Part shown: positions 25,812 to 33,901 of the stretch, in pieces | How positions within the stretch are numbered: position 1 is the first letter of the stretch | Layout: each line of letters starts with the position of its first letter | NCBI RefSeq assembly: GCF_000171235.2 | Contig: NZ_ABEA03000084.1 | Span: 1-64,000, forward strand | From: Geminisphaera colitermitum TAV2 | GTDB lineage: Bacteria; Verrucomicrobiota; Verrucomicrobiia; Opitutales; Opitutaceae | Direction: 5' to 3' | Length of the DNA: 64,000 nt | Position numbers and translations under genes: made by a program | The notes under the pieces: model-generated | Database searches by the model: none | Seen by the model: only the letters and a program-made list of their open reading frames with translations | What the model was told of the DNA's origin: nothing

Positions 25812-27155
25812 TTAAATTTCGGATACATTTTTAGATTGAAACCCTGGCGCGACCAACACGGCGACATCGTGCGCGTGCGCCTCAATGAGCGGACGTGACG
25901 AGGCGCGACCGTAGGCGCCAGCCACCCGACCATCGATCACATAAACGCCCACGCATGGATACAACACACCGACCGCTGTTCCAGTCTCCCACGGCGTCGG
26001 TTCAAAACGCCGCTGCGCCACCCAATGCCGCGGATGCCGCCGTGCGTCGCGCAGATGCTTGCGACGCTCGGCCTCGGGCGTCACTCCGGCCAGCAGCACC
26101 GCGTCGCCCACGCGGCCCAGCGCGGGCTTCACGACCCATTGCGGCGCATCGAGCGCACTCCCGGCGGCGGTGACGCCGTCGCGCGGATCAAACGTCTCCG
26201 GCAAAAACCGCGCCCACAACGGCGCCTCCACACCGAGCCTCGGCCACAGAAGCGGAAATCGTTTCGATTGCGAAACCAACGCCCACGCCGGATTGACCGA
26301 CGGACAAGCGTCCGTGAAAAACCGCCGCCACGCACTCCGCCAGCCCAGGTTGGGCAGCCACTCGCCGGGAAAAAACCGAAACATCGCATCCAGCCGCCGC
26401 CAGCCACGCCCGTCGTATGCCTCGCATTCGCCGCCTCCGAATGCATCCAATTTTCCACTACCTCCAAAACGCACATCCGCCGGGCTGACCAGCAACGACG
26501 CCAGCCCCGCCTCCGACAGCCGTCCCGCCAGGCAGCGCATCACCTGCCGGTCGTCGGTGTAGGCCGTGGCATGCACGAGTCCCACGCACGCCCCCGGTGC
26601 CAGCCTGCATGCAAACGCCTCCGCAATCGCCTTTGCCGGATCACCCGCAGGCACGCCAGCACGCGCGCCCGCATGTGTCGCAATGAGCGCCGCCACGCCC
26701 GACGCCTCGACAAAACCTCCCGGCACATCGCTGTTCACCTCGGAAATCCGCCAGCCCTCGCGTGTGTGGTGAAAATCAAACCGCATCACCCGAAACGCCG
26801 TCGCCGCCCCCGGTCCCGCCCCATCCGCACACGCCCGCCGCAGCACGCGCACGACGCGCCCCGGCAGCCCCAATTCACCCAACGCCCGATCGCGCACGCG
26901 CACCGGCGCACGCCACAACGCCTCCTCCGCCGCCAGCAATTCTGTCGCCAGCCCCTCGGCGGCCTCCGCCAGAAACCCCCACTCGTCACGTGGCAGCACC
27001 AGCGGTTGCATCAAAATCACGTCCGTGTCGCCCACGCGCGGGTCCCACTTGTGACACCCGAACACCGCCTCCTCGCGCACCTGAGCCCACACCTCCTGCG
27101 GGAGAGGTTGCGACTCCAGCCACGGCGACGGACAACATTGACCGGGCGCACTCAT
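25812..27155 (-). CDS. Glutathionylspermidine synthase-like ATP-grasp ligase
   Basis: The track start at 27188 is GTG. The ATG at 27155 overlaps the upstream stop codon by one base (TGATG), so I choose it (447 residues). The sequence matches the glutathionylspermidine synthase preATP-grasp family (PF03738 type). It has MRFDFHHTREGWRISEVNSDVPGGF in the N-terminal half, a central acidic ATP-binding region, and QWVVKPALGRVGDAV near the C terminus. Family members, including E. coli YjfC, form amide bonds with ATP; the substrates of most are unknown. It has no amidase domain. The upstream gene is a DUF350-like membrane protein, the same pairing as yjfL-yjfC. Confidence 0.8.
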   Translation of the reverse strand: MSAPGQCCPSPWLESQPLPQEVWAQVREEAVFGCHKWDPRVGDTDVILMQPLVLPRDEWGFLAEAAEGLATELLAAEEALWRAPVRVRDRALGELGLPGRVVRVLRRACADGAGPGAATAFRVMRFDFHHTREGWRISEVNSDVPGGFVEASGVAALIATHAGARAGVPAGDPAKAIAEAFACRLAPGACVGLVHATAYTDDRQVMRCLAGRLSEAGLASLLVSPADVRFGGSGKLDAFGGGECEAYDGRGWRRLDAMFRFFPGEWLPNLGWRSAWRRFFTDACPSVNPAWALVSQSKRFPLLWPRLGVEAPLWARFLPETFDPRDGVTAAGSALDAPQWVVKPALGRVGDAVLLAGVTPEAERRKHLRDARRHPRHWVAQRRFEPTPWETGTAVGVLYPCVGVYVIDGRVAGAYGRASSRPLIEAHAHDVAVLVAPGFQSKNVSEI

Positions 27156-28015
27156 CACCAGCGTCCGAAAAAAGCCAGGAACAACCACGCCAGTCCAAAC
27201 TGTATCAACGCCGGCACTACGCCTCGCGCGAACAACGACGGCCTCGCCATCCGCGCCGCTTCCACCGAAGCCATGCGAAGCCGCCCCCCTCCGGTCGCCG
27301 CGCCGCCGCTCCCGCCCAGCACCGCCTCAAACAACAACGCCACCACCAGCAGCGACCACGCGCCCCACGCGATGTGCCAGAAATCATTCCATGCCCCCGC
27401 CATGCCCAGCCAGTTGCCCGCCGCCGCACGCCCCAGAATCACGCCCGACGCCACGAACCACGCCCCCGTTCGCAACCCCGCCGCCTCATCGCGCTCCACC
27501 GTGATCCGCTCCGCCACGCGACAGATTTTCGCCAGCACGCACCACGCAGCCAGCAACGACCCAAACGCCAGACCCGAGCACACGAGCACCACCCACCACC
27601 CCGGCCCGTCGCCGATATTGGACCCCGCGTAAGCCGCCGAAAACCCCACAACCGCTCCGGCCAGCGCGAGGCGCGCGGCGGGATTGCGCCGCTCGATCAC
27701 ATCGTCTCGCAAACTCAGGCCCAGCCACCCCAGTAATCCGATCCCCATCGGCACCACCGCCGCACCGATCAGCAGATAAAAAATCATGTAAACCAAACTA
27801 TCGCGCACATCGTAACTCGCCCAAAACGCCAGCACGCAAAACAACCCCGCCAGACTCAACGTGCATGCCGCCGGCACCACTCCGCGCCAGCGAGTCCGCG
27901 CCCCCGGAGCCAGATCAACCCCCGCCAGCGCCCTTGCCGTGTAAATCCACCTGCCCCACGCCACCAGCGAGAAGATAATCGAAAAAATGAAGGGAAACGC
28001 TTCGTCGGGGGACAT
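27155..28015 (-). CDS. Multi-pass membrane protein, DUF350-like
   Basis: The 286-residue protein has about eight hydrophobic helices, the first at FPFIFSIIFSLVAWGRWIY. Two segments look like tandem DUF350 units: ERRNPAARLALAGAVVGFSAA and DEAAGLRTGAWFVASGVILG. Both show the small-residue helix after an Asn/Glu-containing turn that marks that family. DUF350 proteins such as E. coli YjfL occur next to glutathionylspermidine synthase-like ligases, as here. It is the first gene of a three-gene minus-strand operon, and its stop codon shares one base with the ligase start. Function is unknown. The DUF350 assignment is by pattern and should be profile-checked. Confidence 0.68.
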   Translation of the reverse strand: MSPDEAFPFIFSIIFSLVAWGRWIYTARALAGVDLAPGARTRWRGVVPAACTLSLAGLFCVLAFWASYDVRDSLVYMIFYLLIGAAVVPMGIGLLGWLGLSLRDDVIERRNPAARLALAGAVVGFSAAYAGSNIGDGPGWWVVLVCSGLAFGSLLAAWCVLAKICRVAERITVERDEAAGLRTGAWFVASGVILGRAAAGNWLGMAGAWNDFWHIAWGAWSLLVVALLFEAVLGGSGGAATGGGRLRMASVEAARMARPSLFARGVVPALIQFGLAWLFLAFFGRW

Positions 28016-28083
28016 GATGCCCCGGAGTGAACCCTCCCCCCCCCTCCGTCCGCAAATGCAAAACTCTTCACATCAATCCCTCT

Positions 28084-28098
28084 CCCCCCCCCCCCCCC
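28084..28098 (+). repeat. Poly-C tract (about C15)
   Basis: It lies 70 bp before the M42 peptidase ATG, in the space shared with the divergent minus-strand operon. A shorter C10 tract lies just before it. Confidence 0.85.
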
Positions 28099-28168
28099 GC
28101 CCCTCCATTTTGCCTCATTCATTTTTCCGCTTTGCCCCCAAGCCCCTGCGTCTCTGACACTGGAAAAC

Positions 28169-29245
28169 ATGTCGAAAAACTACGAGGTTCCCGCGTTTCT
28201 CTCCGAACTGCTCGCCGCCCGCTCGCCCTCCGGCGACGAAGGCCCGGCCCAAGCCGTCTTTGACCGCCACGTCAAAACCGCCGCCGACTCCTACGCCAAG
28301 GACGCCCTCGGCAACCGCATCGCCACCCTCAACCCAACCGGTGATCCCATTGTCATGTTCGCCGGTCACATGGACGAACTCGGCCTCATCATCACCTACG
28401 TCAACAAAGAGGGCTTTGTTTACTTCGACACCATCGGCGGCCACGACCGCATCATGATCCCCGGTCGCCGCGTTGTTATCCGATCCGCCAACGGCCCCGT
28501 TTTCGGCGTCACCGGCAAACGCGCCATCCACCTCATGAGCCCCGACGACCGCAAAAAAGTCCCGGAAATCCATGAAATGTGGATCGACATCGGCGCCCGC
28601 TCCAAAAAGGAAGCCCTCGAACGTATCGCCATCGGCGATACCGCCACCTACGCGCAAGGCTTCGAACTCATCCACGGCAGCGTCGGCACGGCCCGCGCCT
28701 TCGACAACAAAGTCGGCGCCTACATCGTCGGCGAAACCCTCCGCCGCCTTGCCGAAAATAAACACCGCAAAAAACTCGCCGCCCGCATCGTCTCTGTCGC
28801 CACCGCGCAGGAGGAGATCGGTACCCGCGGAGCCACTACCGCCGCCTACGCCGTCAACCCGCACCTCGCCGTCGCCGTCGATGTCGGCCACGCCACCGAC
28901 CACCCCGATTGCGACAACCGCAAATACGGCGAAACCAAGCTTGGCGGCGGCCCCATCATCTGCCGCGGCCCCAACATCAATCCCCTCATTTACCAGCGCC
29001 TCGTCAAAGCCGCGAAGAAACTCGACATCCCGCACCAATTCGAAGCCGACCCACGCCCCACCGGCACCGACGCCCGCGCCATCCAGATGGGACGCGGCGG
29101 CGTTGCCACCGGCCTCATCAGCGTCCCCCTCCGCTACATGCACACCCCCAGCGAAGTCGTTGACCTCATGGACGTGGAACGCTGCGTGCAACTCCTCGTC
29201 CAATTCTCCCTCGAACTAAAAAAGAACGACCACCTCCACTGGTAA
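28169..29245 (+). CDS. M42-family metallo-aminopeptidase
   Basis: The 358-residue product is the usual length for the M42 glutamyl aminopeptidase/endoglucanase family. All metal ligands are in place: His67 and Asp69 in AGHMDE, Asp179 in RAFDNKVG, Glu215-Glu216 in ATAQEEIG, Asp238 in AVDVGHATD and His325 in RYMHTPSEV. The family forms large tetrahedral cytoplasmic complexes that trim peptides from the N terminus. It stands alone, with recQ following after 158 bp. No Shine-Dalgarno is visible; a poly-C tract lies upstream. The older endoglucanase label in this family is misleading, since the catalytic residues are those of a peptidase. Confidence 0.9.
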   Translation: MSKNYEVPAFLSELLAARSPSGDEGPAQAVFDRHVKTAADSYAKDALGNRIATLNPTGDPIVMFAGHMDELGLIITYVNKEGFVYFDTIGGHDRIMIPGRRVVIRSANGPVFGVTGKRAIHLMSPDDRKKVPEIHEMWIDIGARSKKEALERIAIGDTATYAQGFELIHGSVGTARAFDNKVGAYIVGETLRRLAENKHRKKLAARIVSVATAQEEIGTRGATTAAYAVNPHLAVAVDVGHATDHPDCDNRKYGETKLGGGPIICRGPNINPLIYQRLVKAAKKLDIPHQFEADPRPTGTDARAIQMGRGGVATGLISVPLRYMHTPSEVVDLMDVERCVQLLVQFSLELKKNDHLHW

Positions 29246-29257
29246 ACGAACAGCACG

Positions 29258-29344
29258 AACTCACGCAGAGGCGCAAAGACGGAGATTTTTTTTCTCTGCC
29301 ACTCCTCCCCCCCCCCCCCCCGCGTCTCCGCGCCTCCGCGTGAA
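29258..29344. repeat. Word-type inverted repeat with poly-C loop
   Basis: Arms of about 24 bp built from ACGCAGAGGCGCAAAGAC and its near complement flank a loop that holds about C15 (29307-29321). The same word family recurs at 52933. It lies between the M42 gene and recQ. Confidence 0.8.
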
Positions 29345-29403
29345 AACACCAACGTTCAAAACCACATTTCACATTTAACACCCGACCATCGCAATCCACC
29401 GCC

Positions 29404-31239
29404 GTGCCCGAACTCCTTCAGACCCTCCACACCACCTTCGGTTACGACAGCTTCCGCCCCCTCCAGCGCGAGATCATCGAAACCTCGCTCGACGGCCGCG
29501 ACGTCTTTGCCCTGCTCCCCACCGGCGGCGGCAAATCCATGTGCTTCCAACTCCCCGCCATGCACCGCGTCGGCCTCACTATAGTTGTGTCGCCGCTCAT
29601 CGCGCTGATGAAGGACCAAGTTGACCAACTCCAGGCCGCCGGCGTAGCCGCCACCTACCTCAACTCCTCGCTCACCTCCACCGAATCCCGCTCCCGCCTC
29701 GCCGGCCTCCACCGCGGCGAATGGAAACTCCTCTACGTCGCGCCCGAGCGCCTCATGCTCGACAACTGGGCCGAAAACCTCCGCGCCTGGAACGTCGCCG
29801 CCTTTGCCATCGACGAAGCCCACTGCATCTCCGAATGGGGACACGATTTCCGCCCCGAGTACCGCCAGCTCGCCCGCATGCGCGAACTCTTGCCCGAAGC
29901 TCCCATGATGGCGCTCACCGCCACCGCCACCGAACGCGTGCGCGCCGACATCATCAAACACCTCAACCTCCGCGACCCCGCCGTATTCGTCGCTTCCTTC
30001 AACCGCGCCAACCTCTCCTACCGCGTCCTCCCCAAGGACGAACCGCTCAAGCAAATCATCGACTTCGTCAAAAAGCGCGAAGACGAAAGCGGCATCGTTT
30101 ACTGCGCCTCGCGCGCCACTGCCCAACGCACCGCCGAATCCCTTGCCTCGCGCGGCTACTCCGCCCGCCCCTACCACGCCGGCCTCACCGCCGACGAACG
30201 CTCCACCAACCAGGAAATGTTCCTGCGCGACGACGTTAAAATCATCTGCGCCACCATCGCCTTTGGCATGGGCATCAACAAGCCCAACGTCCGCTGGATC
30301 ATCCACTACGACCTGCCCAAAAACATCGAAGGCTACTACCAGGAAACCGGACGTGCCGGACGCGACGGACTCCCCGGCGATTGTTTGCTCCTCTTCAGCG
30401 GCGGCGACATCGCCAAACAGACGCACTTTCTCGATGAAATCACCGACCCGCACGAGCAACAGGTTGCCCGCCACCAACTCCGCCTCATGGCCCACTACGC
30501 CGAGAGCCCCGGCTGCCGCCGCCGCGAACTCCTCGACTACTTCGGCGAACAATTCCCCCTCGACAACTGCGGCGCCTGCGACAACTGCCTCGAACCCCGC
30601 GAGACCTACGACGGCACCGTGCACGCGCAAAAATTCCTCTCGTGCGTCTATCGTTGCCGCCTGGCCAGCCGTTTCGGTGTCGGCATGAACCACATCGCCG
30701 AAGTCCTCACCGGCGCCGCCACCGAAAAAATCGAACGCTGGGGTCACGACCGCCTTTCCACCTACGGTATCGGAAAAGAGCTTACACGCCCGCAATGGAT
30801 GGGCGTCGGGCGTGAACTCATGCGCCTCGGCTACATTGTTGCCGGCGGCGGCGAGTACCCCACGCTCGAACTCAGCCCCGCCGGGGCGGACGTGCTGCGT
30901 AGTCGCCAGCCTATTACACTCACCCGCCAGCCTGACATCACCCGCCGCGCCAAGAAAGTCGTCCGCCGCCAGGGCGACATTGCGTGTGATGAAATCCTCT
31001 TCGCCCGCCTGCGCGACCTGCGCAAGAAACTCGCCGACGAGCGCAAGGTGCCCGCCTACATCATTTTTGGCGACGCCACCCTTCGCCAGATGGCGCGCGA
31101 GTATCCGACCGCCCTCACCTCCATGGAAAACATCTTCGGCATGGGAGAGAAGAAGCGTGCCGAATTTGGCGAAACCTTCGCCGCCGCCATTGCCGAGTTC
31201 CTCAAGACCAACCCCCGCATGAAGTTCGACGACAAGTAA
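29404..31239 (+). CDS. recQ: ATP-dependent DNA helicase RecQ
   Basis: The 611-residue 3'-5' DNA helicase starts with GTG. Walker A is LLPTGGGKSMCF (Lys44), motif II is FAIDEAHCISEWGHDFR, and motif VI is YYQETGRAGRDG. The RecQ-Ct zinc site includes CRRRELLDYFGEQF and CGACDNC. A winged helix follows, and the C-terminal HRDC domain reads LRDLRKKLADERKVPAYIIFGDATLRQMA. This is the full three-domain form and acts in recombination, fork repair and the RecF pathway. The gene is monocistronic as far as seen, and followed by REP-like palindromes and an IS110 element. Confidence 0.95.
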   Translation: MPELLQTLHTTFGYDSFRPLQREIIETSLDGRDVFALLPTGGGKSMCFQLPAMHRVGLTIVVSPLIALMKDQVDQLQAAGVAATYLNSSLTSTESRSRLAGLHRGEWKLLYVAPERLMLDNWAENLRAWNVAAFAIDEAHCISEWGHDFRPEYRQLARMRELLPEAPMMALTATATERVRADIIKHLNLRDPAVFVASFNRANLSYRVLPKDEPLKQIIDFVKKREDESGIVYCASRATAQRTAESLASRGYSARPYHAGLTADERSTNQEMFLRDDVKIICATIAFGMGINKPNVRWIIHYDLPKNIEGYYQETGRAGRDGLPGDCLLLFSGGDIAKQTHFLDEITDPHEQQVARHQLRLMAHYAESPGCRRRELLDYFGEQFPLDNCGACDNCLEPRETYDGTVHAQKFLSCVYRCRLASRFGVGMNHIAEVLTGAATEKIERWGHDRLSTYGIGKELTRPQWMGVGRELMRLGYIVAGGGEYPTLELSPAGADVLRSRQPITLTRQPDITRRAKKVVRRQGDIACDEILFARLRDLRKKLADERKVPAYIIFGDATLRQMAREYPTALTSMENIFGMGEKKRAEFGETFAAAIAEFLKTNPRMKFDDK

Positions 31240-31289
31240 CGCAACTGATGTTACGTAGAGAGCAGTGGTGCGGGCGTCTCGCCCGCAGT

Positions 31290-31369
31290 AGGGGCGTCGC
31301 TTGCGACGCCCGCGCACGCCATTTGAGGCCACGTCCTGCATACGCGGGCTTCGCAAGCGAAGCCCCTAC
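31290..31369. repeat. 80-bp REP-type direct repeat, left copy
   Basis: It begins GGGGCGTCGCTTGCGACGCC and ends GCAAGCGAAGCCCCTAC; the two ends form a near-perfect inverted repeat. The right copy at 32729 differs at one position only. Further short palindromes (GCGGGCGTCTCGCCCGC and GCGGGCGTCCCGCCCG) adjoin it. Confidence 0.9.
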
Positions 31370-31510
31370 ATGTGGCGCGGGCGTCCCGCCCGTTGTAGCA
31401 ACTATCTTGGAGAGTGATTTTTTATGAGCTTGAGAAGTATGAGGGAGAGGCAAAGCAGTGGCATCGGAGGAAGGGGAGTCCACCGAGAGAGAAGAGCCTT
31501 GAACCGTCAA

Positions 31511-32461
31511 TCAGGACGGGAGGGCAGCGGCGTAGGCCGGACGCAGCAGAGAGTTAAGGAAGATGAGGAGTTTTCTGGCGATGGCGACATAGGCTACGGT
31601 GGGAGGTTTGCCGCGAGCGCGCAGTTGTTGGTAGTGGAGACGGGAAGGCTCATGCCAGCGAGCGGCGACCATGGCGCACTGGTAGAGGACGCGGCGAGCG
31701 GGAGCGCGGCCACCTTGGATGATGCGAAGACCCTTGAGTTTGCCGGAGTCCCAGGGAAGGGGGGCAAGGTCGGCGAGCTTGGCGATCTGTCTGCGGTTCA
31801 GGGAGCCGAGTTCGGGCAGGTAGGCGATAAGGGAAAGGGCGCTGAGGATGCCCACACCCGGAGCGAAGCACAGGGTGTGGATACGCTCGAGCCAAGGCGC
31901 CGCCTGTTCGCTGTAGAGCCAAGCCTGCAGATCAAGTTCGAGAGCGAGGCGGTGGGAGCGCAGGGCGCGCACAACGCGCTTGAGTTGAAGAGCGCTCCGA
32001 GCACTGAGCAGGTTGTTGCGCATGTCGAAGGCGCTGATCTGTTCGACGATGGCATGGCGAGCCATGAGCAGGTCGCCCAGACGCCGCAGGGCGTCCGAGG
32101 GCACGGGCGAGGGCGCGGGGTGACCTTCGATGCCCAAACGCAAGAGAACACGAGCATCGATCGGATCGGTTTTTTCGAGTGTGCCGAGCGACTTGGCGAA
32201 GGCGCGGACTTGTGCCGGGTTCAGGCAGGTCAGGGCAATGGCGTTGAGGGCGCAGCGTTGTTGCAACAAACGGTGATGACGTCCGGTGGCCTCGCAGAGC
32301 AAATGGACGCCGGCTGGCAGGCCGGCCAGCCAGGAGTCCATCGCTTGCGGGCAATTGGGGACGTTGACGACTTTGGCAGCAAGAGTGCTGCAGACCGCGA
32401 GCGAGTCTTTGGCGACATCGACACCGACGTAATCAGTTGCGGGCAGAGGATACATGCTCAT
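31511..32461 (-). CDS. IS110-family DEDD transposase
   Basis: The ATG at 32461 (MSMYPLPATDYVGVDVAKD) is preferred to the track start 45 bp upstream. The 316-residue protein begins with a RuvC-like DEDD domain: Asp15 in GVDVAKD, Glu in LLCEATG, and the two Asp of KTDPIDARVL. It ends with the transposase_20 domain: FAPGVGILSALSLIAYLPELG, then the catalytic-Ser segment WDSGKLKGLRIIQGG and a final RKLLIFLNSLL. Members insert by RNA-guided recombination, using a bridge RNA from the non-coding end. The ORF is intact, so the element may be active. Composition matches the host. Confidence 0.9.
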   Translation of the reverse strand: MSMYPLPATDYVGVDVAKDSLAVCSTLAAKVVNVPNCPQAMDSWLAGLPAGVHLLCEATGRHHRLLQQRCALNAIALTCLNPAQVRAFAKSLGTLEKTDPIDARVLLRLGIEGHPAPSPVPSDALRRLGDLLMARHAIVEQISAFDMRNNLLSARSALQLKRVVRALRSHRLALELDLQAWLYSEQAAPWLERIHTLCFAPGVGILSALSLIAYLPELGSLNRRQIAKLADLAPLPWDSGKLKGLRIIQGGRAPARRVLYQCAMVAARWHEPSRLHYQQLRARGKPPTVAYVAIARKLLIFLNSLLRPAYAAALPS

Positions 32462-32728
32462 CCTTGTTTTGTCGGACTCGCCGGAGCAATTGCTTCGGTG
32501 GTCCATTCAACGGTTCGAGCGATTAACCAAAAGGTCGCCTGCGGTTCATGCTACCAGCGCTCTGATCCGAACGGATCAAGCAGGGGCGTCGACGAACTCG
32601 CAGGCGGCCGAGCCGTGAGGGCCTGCAGGCCCTCACGGCTCATCCGCCCGAGGCCTCCCCCCGTCGAACCAACTTGCGGGGGCAGTCCTCGACTGAACTC
32701 CCTCATCTTACCACATCTCCAAACAACA
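32462..32728 (-). ncRNA. Candidate IS110 bridge RNA region
   Basis: This is the non-coding left end of the IS110 element, directly upstream of the transposase. It is rich in hairpins: a perfect 16-bp palindrome arm GAGCCGTGAGGGCCTG at 32610-32641, GATCCGAACGGATC at 32564-32577, and smaller stems near 32700. In the IS110 group this is where the bridge RNA is encoded. The boundaries and the guide loops were not resolved. The large palindrome could instead be an unrelated REP unit. Confidence 0.4.
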
Positions 32729-32808
32729 AGGGGCGTCGCTTGCGACGCCCGCGCACGCCATTCGAGGCCACGTCCTGCATACGCGGGCTTCGCAAGCGAA
32801 GCCCCTAC
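32729..32808. repeat. 80-bp REP-type direct repeat, right copy
   Basis: It matches the copy at 31290 at 79 of 80 positions, in the same orientation. More palindromes follow up to about 32880 (GCGGGCGTCCCGCCCGC, CACGGGCTGCCTCCCGTG). The pair brackets the IS110 element. Confidence 0.9.
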
Positions 32809-32880
32809 GCGTGACGCGGGCGTCCCGCCCGCAATGTAGCACGGGCTGCCTCCCGTGATTCGCAGAATCAGGGCAGGCTG

Positions 32881-32919
32881 TCCCGGTTTGGAGAATTTTT
32901 GGCGCGTAATGCCAAAGAC
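32881..32919 (+). promoter_or_regulatory. 39-bp conserved promoter element, copy A
   Basis: It starts TCCCG, has TGGCG in the middle and ends ATGCCAAAGAC, so TGGC/GCCA form an inverted pair. Two more copies of identical length lie at 46306 and 47577. It ends 34 bp before the GTG of the isomerase gene. Confidence 0.6.
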
Positions 32920-32953
32920 ATTACCCCGGACGACCGGATAAGCTTGGAACGCC

Positions 32954-33781
32954 GTGAATCCTCCCGAATTTTCCGTCTTCGTAAGATCCTGGGGCGCAAT
33001 GCCCTTGCCCCAGCTTGCCGAAAAAATCAAAGGACTCGGCTTTGACGGCATCGAACTCCCGGTCCGCCCCGGTTTCCCTGTGACCCCCGACAACGTGCAA
33101 ACCGCCCTGCCGGAAGCCGTCCGCATTTTCGCCAGCCAAGGACTCAAAATCCACAGCATCGCCTCCGACCTGACAGAACCGATTTTCCAAGCCGCCGCCG
33201 CTGCGGGCGTTCCCCTCGTTCGCATCTGCGTTCCCATCCCCTCAGGGAAAACCTATCTGGAGGCGGAAGCGGACGTGAAACGGAACTTCGCCGCACTCGT
33301 CCCCCTGCTCACAAAATATGGCGTGACGATCGGCGTGCAAAATCACTGTGACCGCTGGGTCTCCCATTCGATGGGACTCCTGCGCCTGATCGAAGATTTT
33401 TCCCCGAAACACTTCGCGGCGGTATGGGATGCCGCGCACAATGCCCTCAATGGCGAAGACCCGGACCTCGGCCTGGACATCGTCTGGTCACGCCTGCGGA
33501 TGGTGAACCTGAAAAACGCCTTCCGGAAACGCACCACGCCCCCCGAAGCCGAAGTGGCGACATGGAAAATTTACTGGACCTCCGGCCGGCAAGGGCAGGT
33601 CTCCTGGCCGCAAGTCGCCCGCGAACTGGCTCAACGCGGATACCAAGGCCCCGTGTGCCTGACTGCCGAATACAGCGACCAAAGCTCGGTGGACCGACTC
33701 ATCGCCGAGGACATCCGTTTCGCAAAAGAAATTTTTTCCAAGGAATACGCCGCCCGCTTCGCAGCGGAAATTAAGAATTAG
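32954..33781 (+). CDS. Sugar phosphate isomerase/epimerase-family TIM barrel
   Basis: The 275-residue protein starts with GTG. It matches the xylose isomerase-like TIM barrel family (AP endonuclease 2 fold). KIKGLGFDGIELPVRPG lies early, GVTIGVQNHCDRW and FAAVWDAAHNALNGED (metal-binding region) in the middle, and GYQGPVCLTAEYSD near the end. Family members isomerise or epimerise sugars and inositols in the cytoplasm. It opens a plus-strand module with a Gfo/Idh/MocA dehydrogenase, an enolase-superfamily protein and a symporter, which suggests sugar or sugar-acid catabolism. The conserved 39-bp element lies directly upstream. The exact substrate is unknown. Confidence 0.8.
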   Translation: MNPPEFSVFVRSWGAMPLPQLAEKIKGLGFDGIELPVRPGFPVTPDNVQTALPEAVRIFASQGLKIHSIASDLTEPIFQAAAAAGVPLVRICVPIPSGKTYLEAEADVKRNFAALVPLLTKYGVTIGVQNHCDRWVSHSMGLLRLIEDFSPKHFAAVWDAAHNALNGEDPDLGLDIVWSRLRMVNLKNAFRKRTTPPEAEVATWKIYWTSGRQGQVSWPQVARELAQRGYQGPVCLTAEYSDQSSVDRLIAEDIRFAKEIFSKEYAARFAAEIKN

Positions 33782-33872
33782 AATTTAGAAATTAAGACGT
33801 CCAAGCCACCCAAACCGCACCGCAACCGCAGTCCGTTTTCCTAATTCCTAATTTCTACTTCCTAATTTTCCG
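33766..33872. repeat. AT-rich word-type inverted repeat
   Basis: The left arm (GGAAATTAAGAATTAG...) covers the stop codon of the isomerase gene; the right arm reads CCTAATTCCTAATTTC and ends just before a C12 tract (33874-33885). Arms of about 31 bp match imperfectly around a loop of about 43 bp. Confidence 0.75.
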
Positions 33873-33901
33873 TCCCCCCCCCCCCTGCCGAAACAGTCAT
33901 C

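Larger units (their letters stand above)
31393..32728 (-). mobile_element. IS110-family insertion sequence (bounds approximate)
   Basis: A single DEDD transposase gene is flanked by about 120 bp on its 3' side and about 270 bp on its 5' side, all lying between two 80-bp direct repeats. A long non-coding region upstream of the transposase is typical of the IS110 group rather than IS1111. Exact ends cannot be fixed: this family has no terminal inverted repeats of the usual kind. Confidence 0.75.

Noticed and set aside
26025-27632. 535-residue Arg/Pro/His-rich plus-strand ORF opposite the ATP-grasp and membrane genes
   Set aside because: Arg-rich shadow composition and no domain; the minus strand shows coupled starts and family motifs.
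31424-32839. 471-residue plus-strand ORF across the IS110 element
   Set aside because: It spans coding, non-coding and repeat DNA, and the opposite frame is a complete DEDD transposase.
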